DNA of 16,881 nucleotides from Streptomyces katrae (GTDB taxonomy: Bacteria; Actinomycetota; Actinomycetes; Streptomycetales; Streptomycetaceae). The notes under the pieces were generated by a model, which saw only the letters and a program-made list of their open reading frames with translations, searched no databases and was not told where the DNA came from. The stretch covers positions 4,197 through 21,077 of the forward strand of contig NZ_JZWV01000348.1 in NCBI RefSeq assembly GCF_000966975.1, given 5' to 3'. Positions within the stretch are counted from its first letter, which is position 1. Every line of letters begins with the position of its first letter. This document shows, one piece after another, positions 11,930 to 16,881 of this stretch. The translations under genes and the position numbers were made by a program.

Positions 11930-13278
11930 CGCACTCCACCGAGATCCACGGGACCGCCCGCCCCGGGACCCCGCCGCGGCCGCCGGTCCGGGCCGGCCTG
12001 GCGGAGACGGTCCGCTTCATGGCCACCCACACCCTGCCCGTCTTCGTACGCGGTGTCGCCAGCCCCCGGTTCGGGGTGGTCGCCCTGTACTCCCGGCTGA
12101 ACCAGCCCGCCTGGTCGAACGCCACGCTGCGGGCGATGAGGGCCCGGCACGGCGGGGCGCCCGTCCTGGTGCGCGCCCTCTCCGGCGAGATGCTCGTCCT
12201 CTTCGACGAGGAGGACATCGCACGGTTCTTCGCCGAGCCCATGGACGTCCTGGCCATGGACGCCAAGGACAAGCTCGACAGCCTCGCCGTGTTCGAGCCC
12301 ACCGGCGTCATCTGCTCGCACGGGGCCCTGCGCGAGGACCGCCGCGAGGTCAACGACCGTGCCCTGGCCGCCGGTCAGGACAACCACCCCGCGTGCGCGG
12401 AGTACCAGGGGATCGTCGAGGAGGAGTGCCGCCCGCTCACCGCCGCCACCGTCCTCGACTTCCCCCGGCTGCGCACCGCCATGGCCCGTGCCTCCCGCCG
12501 GATCGTCCTCGGCGACCGGGCGGCGGACGACGCGGAACTCGCGGGCTGGCTCACCACGCTGCGCGACCAGGCCAACTGGATGGGCCGCAGCCGCCCCGAG
12601 GCCAACCGGGCCCTGTACGCGCGGGCGGACACCAGGATCGCCCGGTACGCGGCCGACGCGCCCCCGCACACCCTGGCCGCCCGCGCCCTCGCCGCCCCCT
12701 CCCCCGAGGGCACCGACCCCCTCGGCCAGACCCACCACTGGCTGCTGGCCATCGAGGTCTGCGCGCCGATCGTCATCCGCACCCTGCTCCTGCTGGCCGC
12801 CCACCCCGCCGAGCAGGACGAGGCGCGCGCGGAGATCGCGGCCGGCACGCCGGGGCTGCCCCGGCTGCGGGCCTGTGTGCGGGAGTCCCTGCGCCTGTAC
12901 CCGATCGTGCCCGACCTGGTGCGCGTCACCCGCGCCGAGACCGAATGGCGCGGGGTGCGCCACCCGGCCGGGACCACCGTCCTCGTCCCCATCGGCTTCC
13001 ACCAGCGCGACCCCGAGCGGGTGCCCGGCGGACACCTCTTCGCACCGGGCCGCTGGCTCGCCCCGGACGCCGACCTGGACCCCCGGATGGCCCCCTTCAG
13101 CCACGGCGCCGGCCGCTGCCCCGGCGACCGGCTCGGGCTGCTGCTGTCCTCGCTGGTCTGCGCCGAGGTGCTGCGCGGCAACCGGCTGACCGGCGCCCGC
13201 CCGGTCCTCGACACCGGCCGCCCGCTCCCCGGCATCGTCGACACGGCCGGCATCCGGCTCCGCCTCGGCCGCCCCTAG
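11926..13278 (+). CDS. Cytochrome P450 with atypical I helix
   Basis: This 450-aa soluble P450 has the haem motif FSHGAGRCPG with axial Cys398, and the ExxR motif Glu320-Ser-Leu-Arg323 in RESLRLYP. The I helix lacks the usual acid-Thr oxygen-activation pair: where A-G-x-E-T-T is expected it has AIEVCAPIVIR (275-285), with Val278 and Cys279 replacing the threonines and Pro281 following. A proline in this helix recalls the CYP152 fatty-acid peroxygenases, but their carboxylate-binding arginine is Ala280 here. The start ATG overlaps the upstream stop (ATGA). No ferredoxin or reductase is nearby. With a lipase and an alpha-dioxygenase downstream, a role in using a fatty-acid hydroperoxide or in fatty-acid hydroxylation is a reasonable inference. 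It could also be an ordinary monooxygenase with distant redox partners. Confidence 0.9.
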   Translation: MTHSTEIHGTARPGTPPRPPVRAGLAETVRFMATHTLPVFVRGVASPRFGVVALYSRLNQPAWSNATLRAMRARHGGAPVLVRALSGEMLVLFDEEDIARFFAEPMDVLAMDAKDKLDSLAVFEPTGVICSHGALREDRREVNDRALAAGQDNHPACAEYQGIVEEECRPLTAATVLDFPRLRTAMARASRRIVLGDRAADDAELAGWLTTLRDQANWMGRSRPEANRALYARADTRIARYAADAPPHTLAARALAAPSPEGTDPLGQTHHWLLAIEVCAPIVIRTLLLLAAHPAEQDEARAEIAAGTPGLPRLRACVRESLRLYPIVPDLVRVTRAETEWRGVRHPAGTTVLVPIGFHQRDPERVPGGHLFAPGRWLAPDADLDPRMAPFSHGAGRCPGDRLGLLLSSLVCAEVLRGNRLTGARPVLDTGRPLPGIVDTAGIRLRLGRP

Positions 13279-13309
13279 GGCGTCCCGCACCCCCAGAGAG
13301 GAGCATCCC

Positions 13310-14657
13310 GTGCCCGAAGCCGTACCCGGGGCCGCCGCGCCCGTCACCCAGCCGGACGTCGACTCCCTGCACCACGTCTGCCGTGAACTGGCCGGGGCCG
13401 CCGACGCCGTGCGCGAGGCCGCGCGCTACGCCTCCGGCCTCGCCCTCGGCCCCCGGCTGCCCCTGGCGGCGGCCGGCCCCCGGCAGGACCCTGCTGGACC
13501 CGCGGGGCTTCGGCTGGGCCCCGCACGGGCGCACCCCGCTCGCCGGCGCCGTCTGGCTGGCCGGGGTGCTGACCAGCCGGGAGAGCCTGGCCGTCAGCCT
13601 CGCCGTCACCGGACTCAAGGCACGGATCCGGGCGGCCGCCGTGCGCCACCCCGAGCTGCTGGCCAACCCCACCACCTCGCGGGTGCTGCGCGCGATCGAC
13701 GAGGACCGGCAGGCCGAGGCCGTCCGGGTGTTCAAGGGGCTGCTGACGGAGAAGGGCGCCGAGTACGCGCTGGCCCTGCTGGCGCCGTCGTTCGCCGACA
13801 TCATGGCCTGGAACGCGCTGACCGACGAGAACCCGTTCAACGACACCGCCGGCTGGCAGATCGCCACCAACCGGCCGCTGACCTCCGACTTCTTGGTGGG
13901 CACCCCGAGCGCCGTCTGGGCGTTCCTGGACCGGGGCAGGGGCCGGGCCGAGCCGCACACCCCCTCGGCCGAGCTGCTGGAGCGGATCGACACCTCGGGC
14001 ACCATCGTCGGCTACGTCCGCAACATCGGTCACCTCGGCACCCGCGGGCTGCTCCTCGTCCAGCAGGTGGCCGGCCCGGACGGGACGCGCCGCTACGTGG
14101 TGCAACTGGCCGGCATGGGCAAGGGGTTCAACCAGGAGTGCCCACAGGACCTGGTGGGCAGCTGCAACGCGATGGGGTCCGCGGACACCGCCTACACCCG
14201 CGCCGTGCGCAGGGCGCTGAACCGGCTGGTTCCCTCCGGCTCGGAGGTGGCGCTGGTCGGCCACAGCCAGGGCGGGCTCACCGCCATGAACCTGGCGTCG
14301 AGCCGGGACTTCAACGCCCTCTACACGGTGACGCACGTGGTCGCGATCGGTTCGCCCATCGACCACAAGCGGGCCGCCGATCCGCGCACCCGGGTGCTCT
14401 CGCTGGTCAACGAGCACGACATCGTGCCGAGCCTGGAGGGCAGGTCGCCGGTGTCGGCGTACGGACTCCCCGCCGAATTCACCGAGTTCACGTGGAAGGA
14501 CGACACCCACGCCTTCCCGCTGTGCCACGCCGCCGAGCGGTACGCGCACAACCTGGAGCACGACGTCCCCCACGCCCGCACCCACGTCGACTCCGAACTC
14601 GCCGCCTTCCGCGGCCGGGTCACCGGCACGCACCTGTTCACCCTCCACGACCGCTGA
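13310..14657 (+). CDS. Lipase-like alpha/beta hydrolase with an apparent +1 frameshift
   Basis: The gene starts at GTG 13310, six bases after AGAGAGGAG, and reads a helical, Ala-rich N-terminus to about residue 57. It then needs one base skipped in the C run at 13477-13481 to continue as GRTLLDPRGFGW to the stop at 14657. The corrected product is 448 aa. It has the nucleophile elbow GHSQGG (Ser319), a likely acid Asp370 in NEHDIVP, and His400, His406 or His413 as catalytic histidine. This is the signature of lipases and related esterases. No clear signal peptide or lipobox is seen. It probably frees an acyl chain, which fits the alpha-dioxygenase gene nine bases downstream. The unshifted frame stays open to 15937, so automatic callers may report a false long protein. 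An indel error is likelier than programmed frameshifting. Confidence 0.75.
13477..13481 (+). other. Frameshift site: CCCCC run in the lipase gene
   Basis: Coding potential moves from the frame of GTG 13310 to the frame of the stop at 14657 near this five-C run. With four Cs the reading becomes AAAGPGRTLLDP, a smooth join. A similar run at 13450-13454 is a less likely site, because the first frame still reads sensibly (RLPLAAAGP) after it. Confidence 0.7.
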
Positions 14658-14666
14658 GGACCCCGT

Positions 14667-16577
14667 ATGACCGACACCACCGACACCGCACCGCAGACGG
14701 CCCCCGGGGCCGGCGGGCTGCTGCCCGGCCAGGCCGGCGGCGGCACCCCGCCGCCCGCGGGCCCCCGGCCGTACGGGCCGCCCGGCCTCCTGGAGCGGCT
14801 GGAGTCGGCGGCCTTCGCCCGGATCAACCGCACCCACGAGTGGTACGAACTGCCGCACGCGCTGGGCCTGCTGAACCTCGCCGTGATCCGCGAGGACCTG
14901 CGCCGCCTCAACCTGTACGACACCTTCGGCGCGGGCGGCGAGCGCGACCGCCGCCCCACCCCGCACCTGGCCCCGTACCGCTCGTACGACGGCTCGGGCT
15001 ACGACCCGTACGACGTGGACATGGGCCGGGCCGGGACCCGGCTGGACCGCAACTCCCCGCTGGAGCTCGCCCATCCGGACGAGGACGAGGCCCTGATGGC
15101 GCCCAGTCCCCGCGAGGTCAGCCGGCAGCTGCTGGCCCGGCGCGGCTTCGTCCCCGCGCCCACCCTCAACCTGCTGGCCGCGGCCTGGATCCAGTTCCAG
15201 AACCACGGCTGGGCCAACCACGGGGACAACGAGGAGGCCGAGCCCTTCACCGTTCCGCTCGCCGCCGACGACGACTGGGCGCAGCAGGGCGGCAGTTGCC
15301 CGATGCGGATCAACCGCACCCGCCCCGACCCGGTCGCGCACACCACCCCGGGGGGTCCGCCGACGTACGAGAACACCGTCACCCACTGGTGGGACGGCTC
15401 GCAGATCTACGGTTCGGACGAGGCCCGCTGCCGCTCCCTGCGCACCGGCGAGCAGGGGCGCCTGATCCTGGAGGAAGGCCGGCTGCCGCGGGACCCGCGG
15501 CCCGGGATGGAGTGCCTCGACGCGACCGGGATGAACAGCGACTACTGGACCGGCCTGTCGCTGCTGCACACGCTGTTCGCGAAGGAGCACAACGCGATCT
15601 GCGACCTCATCCGCTCCCACCACCCGACCTGGGACGACGAACGGCTCTTCCACACCGCGCGGCTGGTCAACACCGCCCTGATGGCGAAGATCCACACGGT
15701 GGAGTGGACCCCCGGCATCCTCGACCACCCGGTGCTGCACCACGCGATGCGCTCCAACTGGTACGGGCTGCTGCCCCGTTGGGTGACGAAGACCTTCGGT
15801 CGGATCGGCGGCGAGGTGCTCAGCGGGACCCTGGGCTCCGCCACCGACCACCACGCGGCGCCGTTCTCCATGACGGAGGAGTTCGTGTCGGCGTACCGGC
15901 TGCACCCGCTGATCCCCGACGAGATCACGGTCCGTGAGCACCGGGGCGGTACCGTCCGCAAGGTCATCGGCTTCGACGACATGCAGGGCGCCACCACCCG
16001 CACGGCGGTCGACGAGTTCGGCACGAGCGACCTGCTGTACACCTTCGGCGTGTCGCACCCGGGCGCCCTGGTGCTGCACAACCACCCCGACGCGCTGCGG
16101 AACTTCGCCCGGCTGTCCGGTGAACACATCGACCTCGGCACGGTGGACGTCCTGCGGGACCGGGAGCGCGGCATCCCCCGCTACAACGCCTACCGTCAGA
16201 TGCTGCGCAAGCGCCCGGTCACCTCCTTCGAGGAGCTCACCGGCGGGCACCCGGGCGACACCCCGCTGCTGCGGGAGATCTACGACGGCCGGCTGGACCG
16301 GGTGGACACCCTGGTCGGCAACCTCGCCGAACCGCGCCCGGCGGGCTTCGGGTTCAGCGACACCCTGTTCAGGATCTTCGCGCTGATGGCCACCCGCCGG
16401 CTCAAGAGCGACCGGTTCTTCACCACCGACTACCGGCCGGAGGTGTACACGCCCGAGGGGCTGCGCTGGATCGACGAGAACTCGATGGTGACGGTCCTGC
16501 TGCGGCACCACCCGGAGCTGGCGCCGCACCTGGCCGGGGTGTCCAACGCGTTCGCCCCGTGGAAGGGGCAGGCGTGA
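14667..16577 (+). CDS. Fatty-acid alpha-dioxygenase homologue (animal haem peroxidase superfamily)
   Basis: This 636-aa protein has the length of plant alpha-dioxygenases (about 620-640), which insert O2 at C2 of fatty acids to give 2(R)-hydroperoxides. The distal haem histidine is His180 in WIQFQNHGW. The calcium loop Thr239-x-Trp241-x-Asp243-x-Ser245 (THWWDGSQIYGS) has the plant spacing. The radical tyrosine and proximal histidine are Tyr410 and His413 in SAYRLHPLIPD, spaced as Tyr385/His388 of cyclooxygenase. Near the end, DRFFTT...YTPEGLRW...RHHPE matches plant alpha-dioxygenases, with Arg583 as the likely carboxylate-binding arginine. One oddity is that the Asp that normally follows the distal His is Gly181. 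The start has GAGGA six bases upstream, overlapping the lipase stop. There is no signal peptide; the N-terminal 35 residues are Gly/Pro-rich. A peroxidase function remains possible. Confidence 0.85.
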   Translation: MTDTTDTAPQTAPGAGGLLPGQAGGGTPPPAGPRPYGPPGLLERLESAAFARINRTHEWYELPHALGLLNLAVIREDLRRLNLYDTFGAGGERDRRPTPHLAPYRSYDGSGYDPYDVDMGRAGTRLDRNSPLELAHPDEDEALMAPSPREVSRQLLARRGFVPAPTLNLLAAAWIQFQNHGWANHGDNEEAEPFTVPLAADDDWAQQGGSCPMRINRTRPDPVAHTTPGGPPTYENTVTHWWDGSQIYGSDEARCRSLRTGEQGRLILEEGRLPRDPRPGMECLDATGMNSDYWTGLSLLHTLFAKEHNAICDLIRSHHPTWDDERLFHTARLVNTALMAKIHTVEWTPGILDHPVLHHAMRSNWYGLLPRWVTKTFGRIGGEVLSGTLGSATDHHAAPFSMTEEFVSAYRLHPLIPDEITVREHRGGTVRKVIGFDDMQGATTRTAVDEFGTSDLLYTFGVSHPGALVLHNHPDALRNFARLSGEHIDLGTVDVLRDRERGIPRYNAYRQMLRKRPVTSFEELTGGHPGDTPLLREIYDGRLDRVDTLVGNLAEPRPAGFGFSDTLFRIFALMATRRLKSDRFFTTDYRPEVYTPEGLRWIDENSMVTVLLRHHPELAPHLAGVSNAFAPWKGQA

Positions 16578-16804
16578 GCGGGCGGCCGGACGGGGAGCGG
16601 GACCCCGCCCAGGGGCTGCGCACGCACGCCGCGCTGCTGCGCGAGCGGGCGGAGCGGCTGCGCGGCGCCTGCGCGGCCCTGGACTGGAAGGGGCCGCAGG
16701 CCGACGCCTTCCGCGCCCGCGTCGACGAGCTCGCGCTGCGCTGCACCCGCGCGGCCGAGGGGCTGACTCGTTCGGCCGCGGAGTTCGACGGCCTCAAGGG
16801 CTAG
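16574..16804 (+). CDS. Small WXG100-like protein
   Basis: This 76-aa charged protein is predicted to form two helices (about 14-36 and 42-72) around a central WKG turn (Trp38-Lys39-Gly40). This is the layout of WXG100/ESX proteins secreted by type VII systems. The C-terminal YxxxD/E export signal of the family is not clear; the end reads AAEFDGLKG. The start GTG overlaps the alpha-dioxygenase stop (GTGA), so it is translationally coupled and is the last gene of the operon. The same frame could start at ATG 16559, adding five residues, but the overlap makes GTG more likely. Family assignment rests on the WxG motif, size and helical pattern only. Its link to lipid oxidation is unknown. Confidence 0.6.
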   Translation: MSGRPDGERDPAQGLRTHAALLRERAERLRGACAALDWKGPQADAFRARVDELALRCTRAAEGLTRSAAEFDGLKG

Positions 16805-16881
16805 GTCGTCTCTTTCGGATCTTGCCGGTCAAGCCCGCGTCGTTCGGTGCCGTGCATCGGCGCCTTGGCGGGGCGCCGCCG
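16801..16881 (-). other. Possible 3' end of a convergent gene or mobile element at the contig edge
   Basis: Beyond the last gene the base composition changes (TCTCTTTCGGATCTTGCC is unusually AT-rich here). On the minus strand a frame is open from the edge to a TAG at 16803-16801, reading 26 codons that end in RGLDRQDPKETT and use several codons rare in GC-rich genomes. A hairpin, CGGCGCC/GGCGCCG (16858-16878), lies at the edge. This could be the end of an insertion sequence where the assembly broke. No terminator with a T tract is seen. Confidence 0.3.

Noticed and set aside
13310..15937. Single 875-codon open frame starting at the lipase GTG.
   Set aside because: After about residue 57 it has Arg/Pro/Gly-rich shadow composition and runs out of frame through the alpha-dioxygenase gene. 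It is open only because stop codons are rare at this GC content.
13344..16529. 1061-codon open frame on the minus strand.
   Set aside because: It is antisense to the lipase and alpha-dioxygenase genes, has no recognisable domain and shows the Val/Gly/Ala-rich composition of a reverse-strand shadow.

Overview
The window is very GC-rich, with GC-saturated third codon positions, GTG starts, GTGA/ATGA start-stop overlaps and a sugar ABC operon without its own ATPase. This points to an actinomycete, most likely Streptomyces or a close relative. It looks like a whole assembly contig: it begins with a 16-base G run and ends about 77 bases after the last gene, in sequence of different composition.

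Left part (56-8369, all minus strand). The first transcription unit, read right to left, is a sugar-binding lipoprotein (7035-8369), two ABC permeases (6136-7038 and 5282-6139) and a GH38 alpha-mannosidase (2226-5249). It looks like a mannoside uptake and degradation operon and ends in a perfect 15-bp hairpin (2173-2206). Behind the hairpin, with its own promoter and an operator-like dyad, lies fadH, 2,4-dienoyl-CoA reductase (56-2071).

Middle (8370-8858). A 489-bp divergent intergenic region carries several inverted repeats, including paired TTGATCA boxes just before the rightward genes.

Right part (8859-16804, all plus strand). Six tightly spaced or overlapping genes form what looks like one operon: a ThDP 2-oxo-acid decarboxylase of the benzoylformate decarboxylase (MdlC) family, an FAD-linked D-2-hydroxyacid dehydrogenase, a cytochrome P450 with an atypical I helix, a lipase-like alpha/beta hydrolase with an apparent frameshift, a fatty-acid alpha-dioxygenase homologue of the animal-haem-peroxidase superfamily, and a 76-aa WXG100-like protein.

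The right operon is the most interesting part. Each enzyme fits one step of a possible oxygen-dependent fatty-acid alpha-oxidation route: the lipase frees a fatty acid; the alpha-dioxygenase makes a 2(R)-hydroperoxide; the P450 (or spontaneous or reductive chemistry) converts it to a 2-hydroxy acid; the FAD enzyme oxidises it to a 2-oxo acid; and the ThDP enzyme decarboxylates it to an aldehyde one carbon shorter. The family assignments come from visible motifs. The pathway itself is inference.
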